From positions 1-64,000 of the forward strand of contig NZ_MAEI01000033.1 in the NCBI RefSeq assembly GCF_009933255.1: a stretch of DNA of 64,000 bases, written 5' to 3'. Shown piece after piece: positions 43,135 to 52,700 of the stretch. Position numbers and translations under genes: made by a program. The DNA comes from Enterococcus diestrammenae. GTDB lineage: Bacteria; Bacillota; Bacilli; Lactobacillales; Enterococcaceae. Numbering within the stretch: the stretch's first letter is position 1; each line of letters opens with the position of its first letter. The notes under the pieces were generated by a model that made no database searches, was not told the DNA's origin, and saw nothing but the letters and a program-made list of their open reading frames with translations.

Positions 43135-43409
43135 TTTTCATCCTCCTTGTTTTCTGTTGTCCCTGACAATCCACCCATAAAACGGGTAAACGCTTGGTGT
43201 AGCCCAGTAGATGCCAAACCGCTCATAGCACCCGCAATAGCCGTCTCCACATCCCAACCATTCAGTAAGCCGGCGATGATTGCACCGCTGAGTGCTAGAA
43301 TGGTTGGGATATAATCATTAATTTTTAACGCTTTGATATTTTTGATACAAAAGCCGATAACCAAACAGCCCGCCAAAACGGCTGGTGATAAAAATTGTGC
43401 AAAGTCCAT
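43131..43409 (-). CDS. phage holin
   Basis: A 92-residue membrane protein with two to three hydrophobic segments (about 8-27, 33-50 and 55-75) and a highly charged tail ENKEDEK, as expected for a holin. The IPTILALSGAIIAGLLNGW and AGAMSGLASTGLHQAF stretches resemble the Phage_holin_5_2 type. It makes the membrane lesion that lets the endolysin reach the wall. Its stop overlaps the endolysin ATG (ATGA). It follows the small membrane-anchored phage protein at 43410 directly. Confidence 0.88.
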   Translation of the reverse strand: MDFAQFLSPAVLAGCLVIGFCIKNIKALKINDYIPTILALSGAIIAGLLNGWDVETAIAGAMSGLASTGLHQAFTRFMGGLSGTTENKEDEK

Positions 43410-43817
43410 TTATTCTTCCTCCTTCTCAATTACAGGCATGGCACAGATACGCTCATACATTGCATGACCTGTGCCGTTTCCTCCGAGTCCACTGTAGGCT
43501 TTCCACAGATGGCTCATGTTATTTAGTTCTTTCATCGTCACCGCGCCACGTTTTAAAATGACTTCGTACGATGCATAAATTCGGTCGTGGAGACTGGCTA
43601 AGCTGGCTTCTTGACGTAGATTGCCTTGTGTTTCTAAAGCGTCCAGCCGCGCGTCTAATTCTGTTTGGCCTTTTAGCAATTCATCTAGCTGATCGTTACG
43701 CTTTTTAATCTCCTTGTAGAGTTTCCAAAACTGCCGACCAGCAAAGAGGATTCCACCAATCAATCCAACGCCGAAATACTGGCTAAAAAAATTGTTTATC
43801 TGCTCCAACACTTCCAT
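43410..43817 (-). CDS. phage membrane-anchored protein of the lysis cassette
   Basis: A 135-residue protein with one N-terminal helix (about 13-32), a coiled-coil stretch (about 33-80) and a C-terminal segment with AYSGLGGNGTGHAMYERI that recurs in a family of small proteins encoded beside holins in Gram-positive phages. It may be an XhlA-like accessory or holin-associated factor. I chose the ATG at 43817 after AAGAAGGA; the frame is open further upstream. It ends exactly where the holin gene begins. Confidence 0.7.
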   Translation of the reverse strand: MEVLEQINNFFSQYFGVGLIGGILFAGRQFWKLYKEIKKRNDQLDELLKGQTELDARLDALETQGNLRQEASLASLHDRIYASYEVILKRGAVTMKELNNMSHLWKAYSGLGGNGTGHAMYERICAMPVIEKEEE

Positions 43818-43845
43818 GTGCATTCCTTCTTTACTCCAAATTAAA

Positions 43846-43865
43846 GGGAGGCTCGAAAGCCTCCC
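43846..43865 (-). terminator. hairpin inside the late cluster
   Basis: Minus-strand 8-bp stem GGGAGGCT / AGCCTCCC with a TTCG loop and TTTAATTT after it, right after the stop of the gene at 43876. Confidence 0.7.
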
Positions 43866-43875
43866 CACATCACTA

Positions 43876-44097
43876 TTACGCTTCTAGATTGTCGAAATCA
43901 GCTACCAGCTTAGCTTTAATCATCTTGCTGAAGCCTACGAGACCTTCTGTGTTGGCATTAAACTCATCAATGGTTAGATCGACTTTACCAGCGATAGAGT
44001 TGCCACTTGCAAAACTAGCGCTAAAATTCACGCCTACTTTCATTGGGTCACTTTCGTAGCTAAATACCATGTTCGTGATTTTAAATTGATTGTTCAT
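43876..44097 (-). CDS. hypothetical phage protein
   Basis: A 73-residue soluble protein, MNNQFKITNMVF at the start, predicted beta-rich, with no motif I recognise. GGAGG lies 8 nt before the ATG at 44097; an in-frame ATG 15 nt upstream overlaps that ribosome site. Proteins of this size commonly lie between tail fibre and lysis genes in siphoviruses and may be minor tail or baseplate parts. It is bracketed by two hairpins. Confidence 0.65.
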   Translation of the reverse strand: MNNQFKITNMVFSYESDPMKVGVNFSASFASGNSIAGKVDLTIDEFNANTEGLVGFSKMIKAKLVADFDNLEA

Positions 44098-44129
44098 TCT
44101 TAATTCCTCCAATTATTTTTTATTAAAAA

Positions 44130-44153
44130 AGAGCACCGATTATTCGGCACTCT
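44130..44153 (-). terminator. hairpin inside the late cluster
   Basis: Minus-strand 10-bp stem AGAGTGCCGA / TCGGTGCTCT with two wobbles, ATAA loop and T-run of six, overlapping the stop of the gene at 44140. Confidence 0.75.
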
Positions 44154-44550
44154 CCTTTTCCATCTCATCCATCAGCCGGTCATAAATTTCCGCATCCACA
44201 CCGCTCAACTCGCCAGTGTAGCTTTCTAAAATTCGTGGCATCTCGTCAATATTCTTGGCATACATGCCGCCTTCGATTACCACCACTTCGTCCATCAAAG
44301 TATCTTGTTCTTTGTTAAACTTCTTAATTTTTTCATTGTCCAATTCGTTTTCTTTTTTTAGTTCGCCGTCTTCGTTCAGCAGTCCATGTTCTTCCATCAA
44401 TTTCTTCTCTTCGTCCGACAGCTCATTAAACGCGGTAGTCAGTAGTTTGACTAGTTTAGACCGACACCGACTGTCTTTAGCTTGTAGCGTCATGCCTTTC
44501 AAAAAGTTAATCGCGGTACTTAGTTCTTTGTTTTTCAGTTCGATTTTCAC
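44140..44550 (-). CDS. phage protein, DUF1617-like
   Basis: A 136-residue soluble, highly charged helical protein. The N-terminus MKIELKNKELSTAINFL, and the phrase SRCRSKLVKLL, fit the DUF1617 family of siphovirus proteins of unknown function encoded between tail and lysis genes. It starts with GTG 7 nt after GGAGG. The last codons overlap a terminator hairpin. Family assignment is from pattern only. Confidence 0.65.
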   Translation of the reverse strand: MKIELKNKELSTAINFLKGMTLQAKDSRCRSKLVKLLTTAFNELSDEEKKLMEEHGLLNEDGELKKENELDNEKIKKFNKEQDTLMDEVVVIEGGMYAKNIDEMPRILESYTGELSGVDAEIYDRLMDEMEKESAE

Positions 44551-44576
44551 CCTTACGCCTCCAATTTTTTTAAATT

Positions 44577-44614
44577 AAAAAGAGCACCACAGACTATGCA
44601 GCCCGAAGCACTCT
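44577..44614 (-). terminator. hairpin after the tail fibre gene
   Basis: Minus-strand stem AGAGTGCT / GGTGCTCT with wobbles, T-run of five; it overlaps the last codons of the large tail gene. Similar in sequence to the hairpin at 44130. Confidence 0.55.
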
Positions 44615-47600
44615 AATTTCATTTTCCAGTTGTTGCACTTTCGCTTTAAGCGCTAGAATCTCTTTTTCATGCTCGCTCAAAATAACATTGTGATACATTG
44701 AGATTCTGTCATAAGCCAACGACTCAATCTCACCGTCTCGATAGACTACTACTTCATTTAAGCCGACTTCATCAAATTCATCGGCAATGAATCCATAATA
44801 GCGTTCTTTTGCCACACCATCGGCTAACTCACCTTTATCCCACCAAGATGATGGATTTATCGACAAAACTTTTTTAGCGTTTGCGACTACGTTATCTGCT
44901 ACTTGGATATCCGCTTTGTATTTTCTAGCAGATGTGGTTCTGCCGAGGGTACCAGATTCGGTCACAATCATATTCGCAGCACCGGAATATGTCCGATTGT
45001 AAACGGCCGATGAACTTACTACACGCCCGCCATTGATTGAGGAACCGTCTTTGCCGATGCGGAAATCTGCTGCCCCTGTCCTATTTTGATTAAAATAAAT
45101 ATTGTCGATTCCAAAAACGGCATCGGTTAACGCTTTGTTTTGATTAAATGCCAAATAATTCAAACCGGCCGGCGCATCGATATATTGTACGCGTATCCCC
45201 AACCCGTTCGGCGACGAAACGTCTAACCCTGCAAATCGTCCTCTACCATTAAAATAACTAGTCCCGTCGGAGTTAATGACAATATTAGATGCTGTCCCCC
45301 AATCTCCAGCACCCATCGTAATTGCATCCGAGTTAACATCGATACGATTTAGTAGTGTGCCAGCAGAATTGTATTGGCGGAGCTTGATATAGTCATTCCC
45401 GTAATACGCCTCAACATCGTACAGATAACTCCCACGCGTGTCTGATGTGGTGACGTTGTAAGCTTTGCCAGTAAAGACCATGTGCCGGTGAGATATCCGG
45501 TAATCACCAACGAACCAACGATAGTTAAACGCTTGTCCGTAAGCATCACCGAAATCATACGAGCCCAAGATGCCTTTGTTATCCGTGGACATGGTCAACC
45601 ACCCGGATACGTTTAGCGCGCCAGTATTCGTGGTAATCGCAGACAACGTGTTAGCGACTATCTTATTCGCATCCAGACTGATAATCTTGGCGTTACTAAT
45701 CGTTGCATCATGTATCTTGGCGCCCGTAATCTGCGCATCGCCAATTTTAGCTGTGGTGATAACTCCGTCGCCAATGTGCGCGGTCCCAATAGCAGCCGTG
45801 TCAATCTTAGCAGACGTAATCGCAGCGTCTTTGATTTTAGCTGTGGACACCGACAGGTTGCCTAGTTTGGCCTCTGTCACATTTAAATCCACAATATTGG
45901 CGGTTTTGATAACTGCATCGTCAATAGTCGTTAAGCCTGTGATGTGGACTTTCTCGCCGGCAATCAAAACGCCTTGCTCGTTGATGTTAATCTGATTGAT
46001 GATGTCGTCTTTTTCGACGCGAAGGTTAATAGCATCGCCCAAACTGCTGATTTGACTTGTGTGTCCATTGGCTAAATCCGTGGTCTGTTGCCATTGGTTA
46101 GCAAGTTGCGTAACAGTCGTTTTGTCCGCTTTGTCAGCTACAGTCATGGTTAAACTGTTGACTGTGGCTCGGATAGCCGTCATCTCAGTCACAGTAGCTA
46201 GCGCAACTTGTAAACTGTATCCTTTGGTCAGCTTGTTTGACTCGTCGATAAACTTAATAAAGTAGCAGTTATATGGCGTTGTAAAATTAGTAATCCGTTC
46301 GCTACCGGCCGTATTAGCAACAGCGCCAATATACGACTTATCCGTATTGTATCCCCTAAAGCCCATATTTTTAATTTTTTCAGGCCTCGAAAACGTATAT
46401 TTGGTATTTGGGAGCACTGGGACATAATCATCAACGATGGTTCGCCAGCCAGCACCGACTTCGCCAGTCGTAATATTGACGTCTTTGTTATTACTAAATG
46501 TAAAACCGCTTAGTAAATTATTAGACGTATTAACACCATTAACGTCATTTCGCACATCAGACAAGCTCAAGCTAAACTGACCAGCTTGCAACTCCAAAGC
46601 GCCGATTTTAGTCGTGTGCCCATCCGTTACAGTCGTTAAACCTGAAATCTTCCCAGCTTGGACGGTTAATTCTGATGAGTGGGCATTAACGGTGTTAGTC
46701 AGAGTATCTACCACCGATTGATTAGCCTTTAATGCCACTTGACCAGCAATCGTAGTAATACTACCCTCGGCCTCAGTCACTCGTCCTGTTAGGCTGTCAA
46801 CAGTGGATTGGTTAGCCTTTAGAGCTATCGCCTCGGCATTTAAATCAATAGCGGTACTGTGTTCAGCTACCGTCTGATTAATAGTATCTACTGTGCTTTG
46901 GTCAGCTTTTAGTTTGATGGCGTTTTGGTTCTGGCTAATTAGTGTCGAATGATTGATGACTGTGCTGTTTAATTGGTCAAACGTCTCTTGACTGACTTTC
47001 CAGCTTAACTCGCCGTTAATATCAGTTAGTTCGACTTTGACCTCTCCCTCGACTTTTTCGGGGTTGCGAATCCATGTGTAGTCGGCCGGATTATCGGACG
47101 GCTCAATGGCAAAGCCGATATATGACGGTACAGCGTTGGCATAGTCTTCTGAGGGAGGTGGAGTGTAGATGGTTGGGGTTGGATTTTCTTCAAACTTGAT
47201 GTCGTAGAATTTTCCTGACTCAAGACAAACAAGCTTATTTGATTCATCTACAGACCTAAGAGTATATCCCACTATTCTGTAGTTAGCAGTAGAATCATGT
47301 AAGGTAGACGGTGTGGTAAATGTCGATTCTCGTTTTCTGGCTGTGCCTACTGTCCATGTTTGTGCGTCGTTAACGTTACCGCCAGGGTAATACCAAACAT
47401 TTCCTAAATCGATACTTATATTACCGGATACTCCGCTATAAAGTAACAAAGAACCATGTTGATTTTGGTTGTAAGCTTTAGTCCCTTCAGTGCGCGAAAG
47501 TAATTCAAAAATGTACTGGACAGAGTATGTTGTGTTTGGTTTTAACATTGTCTTAATTTCTTCATTATTAACAACTAGTTGCGCCCAAATACCATCAGGA

Positions 47601-49369
47601 TAAGTTACCGTGTTTTCTTCAATAATTCTTCCAAATCCGTTGTATAGAGATGCCATTTTAAATAAATTCTCGTTTGGATAAACAGTCGTAAACCTATCCG
47701 TCCCGTCCGCAGACCAGCTCCAAGCCGGCACCATGCCCATACCGAGATATTTCTCGATAGCCTCTTCCGCCTGACTTTTAGCCAAAGCCGATTGATTTAA
47801 CGCATCTTGGGCTGTCCCAATCGCACTGTCAGCCTTGCCTAAAGCTGTATCGGCATTGCTTTTCGCTTGGTTCGCCACGTCCACTGCATTCGCTGATTGT
47901 TCGGTGACTAAGCCGACTGCTGTTTCTAGTCCACCGACTTTAGCTGTGGCGTCGTTCGCTTTGCTTACCGCATCGTTGGCTTTGTCTAACGCTTGACCAG
48001 CATCTACTCCGGCTTGGTCGGCCAACCCTTTCGCCTCGTCCGCCACTTTCTGGGCATCCTCACCGGCTTTTTGTGCGTCTTCAGCAGCAGCCTGAGCCTC
48101 TTCAACGAGACGTTTGTTTTCTTCGATGAGGGCTATTAAGGCTGGGTCTGTTGCAGTTGAAATCTTAAACACCCAATCAAGGTTGCCTTCAGCATCTTTT
48201 TCATACACCCAGATTTCAATATCTCGCCCATTTGGCTTAAACCAGGCATCCCCTTCTTTTGGTGCAGAGGGTTCGGTAGCATCGTAATAATTCGAGTTCC
48301 AGTTATTGGCACTCAAAATACTATCTAGCCAATCCACTTTTTGTTTCAATGAGCCCCGATATTTATATGTTGACTGAGAGCTAGAATTAGTGGTCGCCTT
48401 TGATTCTCCTGACAAACCACCGTTGAAGGTCAAGCTATAGGACAAGTTCGGCACTGAATAACGATTGCCATCGCGATCTGTCACATACATCCAGTCGCCG
48501 GCTTCCAATAGCGGGCACCCTCGCCATTTCAGCTCAAAAGGAAAATAGTTCAGATTTTTCACTAGGTCCCAAATATTATTTAGCAATGTTTGGGTCATTA
48601 CTTTATTTTCCAATTCAATTTGAGAGCCATTGGTCGAGCCTACTCGTAAGACATCCGTCTCTTCCTCACCGATCCGAACGGTAATTCCGCCAATACGATA
48701 GGCGTTCTCGTTTTTGGAGAAGCCCTTCAGCAAATAGCTTTCAGGAGTCACCTCAAACTCAGTTGGCCGAAGCCGCCGAATTTCCAACTCTCCATCACGA
48801 TTGAAGCTAGCGAAACCACCCTCAAACTGGGCAATGAGACCAATAGCTTGTCGGAAAGTGTATCCAACTGGTTTCTTGATAGCTCCCGTTCCAAGGCTTG
48901 CAAAAGAATCCTGATTGACTTCCACACCAGCCAGATTAGCGATTTCCAAAGCGACTTCGCGATAGGGCTTAGAATATGTCAGCTTTGACTCGTAAACACC
49001 TTCCATGTAAATCATCTTGTCACTAGCAGTAATCGTTGTCGTTTTCGCATTGCGATCTCGATTAAACTCTGTGATGAAAAAATGCCCTAATTTTGAGTAA
49101 TGATACTCTCCATCAACTAAGATACCAAGTTCCGGAATTACTTCCTGGTCTTCTTTGATCGTCTCGATAATGGATGGGAAGACAATCTGGACAGTATTCA
49201 TATAGGTGGAGCCAATTTGATAGACCTCACCAGAAATACTGCCAGAATCAAAAGAGAGCGAGGTAACATCCTCGCTCCCATATGATGACTGATCCACTTG
49301 AACTCGTACCGCTAACTGTCTTGCAGGACTAAGCCAAGCAGCCAAAACAGCCTCACTCGTTGCTAACAT
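44594..49369 (-). CDS. phage tail hub/receptor-binding protein with C-terminal S74 autoprotease
   Basis: A 1591-residue tail-tip protein. Residues about 1-340 resemble a tail hub (gp27/XkdQ-like: FFITEFNRDRNAKTTTITASDK). An Ala-rich coiled coil follows (about 410-540), then two jelly-roll-like modules (about 570-720 and 925-1050), a stretch of degenerate ALKANQSxVDSL coiled-coil repeats (about 800-920), short TAKIGDAQITGAKI repeats (about 1165-1230), and a tip domain. The last 112 residues are an intramolecular chaperone of the S74 family: the SxxxxK dyad in SARKYK at about 1479-1484 should cut just before the Ser after trimer folding. GGTGAGG precedes the ATG. Confidence 0.87.
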   Translation of the reverse strand: MLATSEAVLAAWLSPARQLAVRVQVDQSSYGSEDVTSLSFDSGSISGEVYQIGSTYMNTVQIVFPSIIETIKEDQEVIPELGILVDGEYHYSKLGHFFITEFNRDRNAKTTTITASDKMIYMEGVYESKLTYSKPYREVALEIANLAGVEVNQDSFASLGTGAIKKPVGYTFRQAIGLIAQFEGGFASFNRDGELEIRRLRPTEFEVTPESYLLKGFSKNENAYRIGGITVRIGEEETDVLRVGSTNGSQIELENKVMTQTLLNNIWDLVKNLNYFPFELKWRGCPLLEAGDWMYVTDRDGNRYSVPNLSYSLTFNGGLSGESKATTNSSSQSTYKYRGSLKQKVDWLDSILSANNWNSNYYDATEPSAPKEGDAWFKPNGRDIEIWVYEKDAEGNLDWVFKISTATDPALIALIEENKRLVEEAQAAAEDAQKAGEDAQKVADEAKGLADQAGVDAGQALDKANDAVSKANDATAKVGGLETAVGLVTEQSANAVDVANQAKSNADTALGKADSAIGTAQDALNQSALAKSQAEEAIEKYLGMGMVPAWSWSADGTDRFTTVYPNENLFKMASLYNGFGRIIEENTVTYPDGIWAQLVVNNEEIKTMLKPNTTYSVQYIFELLSRTEGTKAYNQNQHGSLLLYSGVSGNISIDLGNVWYYPGGNVNDAQTWTVGTARKRESTFTTPSTLHDSTANYRIVGYTLRSVDESNKLVCLESGKFYDIKFEENPTPTIYTPPPSEDYANAVPSYIGFAIEPSDNPADYTWIRNPEKVEGEVKVELTDINGELSWKVSQETFDQLNSTVINHSTLISQNQNAIKLKADQSTVDTINQTVAEHSTAIDLNAEAIALKANQSTVDSLTGRVTEAEGSITTIAGQVALKANQSVVDTLTNTVNAHSSELTVQAGKISGLTTVTDGHTTKIGALELQAGQFSLSLSDVRNDVNGVNTSNNLLSGFTFSNNKDVNITTGEVGAGWRTIVDDYVPVLPNTKYTFSRPEKIKNMGFRGYNTDKSYIGAVANTAGSERITNFTTPYNCYFIKFIDESNKLTKGYSLQVALATVTEMTAIRATVNSLTMTVADKADKTTVTQLANQWQQTTDLANGHTSQISSLGDAINLRVEKDDIINQININEQGVLIAGEKVHITGLTTIDDAVIKTANIVDLNVTEAKLGNLSVSTAKIKDAAITSAKIDTAAIGTAHIGDGVITTAKIGDAQITGAKIHDATISNAKIISLDANKIVANTLSAITTNTGALNVSGWLTMSTDNKGILGSYDFGDAYGQAFNYRWFVGDYRISHRHMVFTGKAYNVTTSDTRGSYLYDVEAYYGNDYIKLRQYNSAGTLLNRIDVNSDAITMGAGDWGTASNIVINSDGTSYFNGRGRFAGLDVSSPNGLGIRVQYIDAPAGLNYLAFNQNKALTDAVFGIDNIYFNQNRTGAADFRIGKDGSSINGGRVVSSSAVYNRTYSGAANMIVTESGTLGRTTSARKYKADIQVADNVVANAKKVLSINPSSWWDKGELADGVAKERYYGFIADEFDEVGLNEVVVYRDGEIESLAYDRISMYHNVILSEHEKEILALKAKVQQLENEIRVLRAA

Positions 49370-49379
49370 TACCTCACCC

Positions 49380-49736
49380 CTATTGTTCGATGAAACTCAT
49401 CGTTAATCCTTCCCATTTCGGGAGTTTGTCATGCCAGGAATATGTCGGAGAAGTCCGATCCCCGACATAACATGTTTTTGTTGTCATCCCACCAGCCATT
49501 GGGTCTGGGTAGGTGACACTAAAAAAGACCCCCATAACGGCATTCAAGATAGTTGAAATCTCGCCATCCGTGAGTGGTCCCCATTCAATATCCATTTTTC
49601 GCTTGGTGGTGATATAGTCTCGGACCATGTCACCATTAGCGTTTCGGCCAGAATCCCCATCAACGGCTTGGATCCCGACCGAGAATTTTTTCGGAGTCTT
49701 GAGCCTGACTCCATTGACACTCAAATAACCAGCCAT
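49380..49736 (-). CDS. phage tail protein, DUF6711-like
   Basis: A 118-residue protein between the tape measure gene and the large hub gene, the place of a distal tail protein. The beta-rich sequence begins MAGYLSVNGVRLKTPKKFSV and has KRKMDIEWGPLTDGE and the ending WEGLTMSFIEQ. The pattern fits a group annotated DUF6711 in Gram-positive siphoviruses; I assign a tail-completion or Dit-like role only from position. Both neighbours are within 13 nt, so it is in the same transcript. Confidence 0.7.
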   Translation of the reverse strand: MAGYLSVNGVRLKTPKKFSVGIQAVDGDSGRNANGDMVRDYITTKRKMDIEWGPLTDGEISTILNAVMGVFFSVTYPDPMAGGMTTKTCYVGDRTSPTYSWHDKLPKWEGLTMSFIEQ

Positions 49737-49748
49737 CTCTCAACCTCC

Positions 49749-52700
49749 TTAGATATTCAGCTCAGTATAGCCAAGCTGTTGATGGTATTTGTTGATTTCC
49801 TTCACAGCAATCCGACCAAACTCTTTGCCACCGATATTAATGACGATATCGCCATTCGGCGCTTGTGTTGGTGTTGCCCCCATAGCAGAGATTGCATTCA
49901 TCAGCGTGGTAACCATAGCTGATGTGAAGTCTTGCATCCCGCCGCCTTGGTAGTTCATTTGGTCGTTATTACTAAAGGTGCTATTCGATGGCGTAAAACT
50001 TGGTTCCTGGAAAATTTCCGGCAAGGTTAAAGCTGAACCGAACATATCCAAACCGAGGTACTCAATCGCTTGTTGGATTAGTTCAGCTGCCCTTTGCGGT
50101 TTTTCCAGCGGAATCACCATTTCCTTCTTGTTACCTTCCCCCATGCGATACAAACCATCTTGTGTCACGAGCCCACCATTCTCATAACCCATCTGCCAAG
50201 TTCTGCGACCCAGCGCCTGTGCCCTAGCTTGAGAGTTACCGACAAACACATCAATTCGATTTCTACCTTTGATAGCACCACCGACATCCACTGCATGGAA
50301 TCGTTGGCCGTTCAACGTTAAATAGCTACCCAGTTGATGATAGCGTGGGTCAACCGCCACATCACCCATCTTAAGATAGCCGCCCAATGCATTAAGAGGG
50401 CCGCCTTCCATCGCATTATTTTCGTTGGTGTAGAAAGAAACATATGCTGGATTTGAAATGGCACCACGATAGGCCATGGCACGATCCACAATATCGCCAC
50501 TGCCGCCGCTTAAGGATGGACTACTGTTGTTTGTTACTGACTGGCCATAGGTTCTTGGGTCATGAGCTGTACCGCCAAACGGCGAAGAACCACCTGTCCT
50601 TAATTCATAGTGGACGTGCGGACCAGTGGAGTTCCCTGTACTCCCAACTAAGCCTAGTAACGAACCTTTTCGAACACTTTGACCAGCTGATACCGCGATA
50701 CTATGCATGTGACCATACAGCGTTCGAACGCCGTTTGCCACTTCAACAGCTACCAAATTTCCGTATCCAGTCCCAGAGCTGCGTGCATAAGATACACGCC
50801 CTGGATATTGGGCTGGGATTTGAGTGCCTTGAGGTGCTGCAAAGTCGAGTCCATAGTGGGCTGTTTTACCAAACAAATAACCCCGGTTACCAAAGCCAGA
50901 AGTTAAGGTATACGGTGGTTGATTGAAGTGTGGAGCGAATGCGCCGTTCCCAAATGACGCGCCACCACTTGAAGCGGCCTTGGCGGCTTCATCTTCTTGA
51001 TGTTTCTTGAACCCAGAATCGAATTTTGATTTGACCCAACCCAGCGCACCATCAGCTAAAGTCCCGATTGCACCTTTGGCCATCGAAAGTGCAGGATCAA
51101 TCGCACCAGAAAGATTAGTAAATTTTGAAATAGCTACATTCAGTAGCTTCCCAGGATTTGAAGCATATGACCAAATATCCGAAGCAGTTTCCTTGGCTTG
51201 GTCCCATTTTTCTTTGAACCAATCGCCAATACCATTAGCATAGGCCGGCGCACCATATATTTTCGCTGTTTTAGAGCCACTCAATACTGAAGTGCCTTTT
51301 GGTAAATTGACCATCAAATTCCGTTTCGCAGGGAAGATGCCTGTTTGCCCATCAGGTGTATGGAAAGCTTCTTGATAGTTACCTCCTAGGCCATCATTGA
51401 CTAATGCTAAACCACCAGGGTGATAGTTGGTGCCTGTTGCATAAGTTGGAATTTCCCATTTAGAGAGCTTGGATTTACCAGCTCCTACTTTTCCAAGAAC
51501 CCAGTTGATCCCACTGATAACTCCATTTACACCTTTTCCGATGACCGAAACCATACCGTTGAAGATTTTCCCAGCACCTTTTTTGACAGATTCAACACCG
51601 TTGCCTAAACCTTTACCGATTTTGCTGCCGAGATCTGAGGCCCAATCGCCAATTTTTCCGAAGACTGATGATGCTGTCTCTTTCATCGAATTGAACGATT
51701 TATTCATATTTGTTTTCAGATTTGAGAATGCCGTACTGGCTTTTTCTTTTGCAGAATTTGCGGTAGTAACGACTTTATCTTTAATGCTATTCCAGCGATC
51801 CGACGTGTTACTTCGAATATCTGACCACCTTGAAGCAACATTCGACTTGAGATTTGTAAATGAGTTGCTGGCTTTTTCCCGTGCTGTTGATGCCGCAGTG
51901 GAAACTTTATCTTTTATACTGTTCCATCGATCAGTAGTATTCGTACGAATATCCGACCATCTCGATGCTACATTTGATTTTAGATTCGAAAAAGCAGTGC
52001 TAGCTTTTTCTTTTGCAGTAGAAGCCGAATCTAAAATTTTACCCTTTACTTTATCCCAGGTTTCAGATGTGTTTTTCTTCACTTCGGCCCATTTTTTACC
52101 AACATTTTCGCTGATTTCTTTTGCTTTGGTGGTCACCTTGTCTTTGGTACCGTTCCAAGTTTTAGAGGTCCAGTCAGTGACTTTACCCCAGGTTTCCGAA
52201 GTGGATTTTTTGATATCCGCCCATTTGTCCCCAACTGTTTTTCCGAGTTCGGCAATTGCCTTCTTTGGATTTTTGACTGCATCTGCAACCACACCGAGAA
52301 TATCACTCAATTTTTCCAAAGACTCAGTCAGAAAATTGAACTGTTCAATAATCAAAAATTTTCCAATCGTGATCAACGGTTGTAGAACTGTGTCCCAAAA
52401 CCACTTGAAGATCGGTTTAAAAATTTCAAGCACTTGATTCAAGACATCTAACACAGCTGAAAGTAGATCAAAGAATTTTGGAATATAGTCTTCAATCGTA
52501 AACTTCGCTAACGGCAATAACACATTTTTATAAAACCACGCCAAGCCACTACCAATATTTTCAGTTAATGGTTTGATAGATTTTAACAGCCCATCAATTG
52601 ACTCCAACAGCGGTGTAAAGTTAAGCTTCTTGGCCCATTCTTCTGTGGCACCAGCCATTTCGTTGAGCTTACCAAGTAGGCTATCCACAATTTCTAGGAT

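Noticed and set aside
51469-52437. Plus-strand ORF of 322 codons
   Set aside because: It is a shadow of the repeated part of the tape measure gene; the opposite frame has the phage domains and ribosome site.
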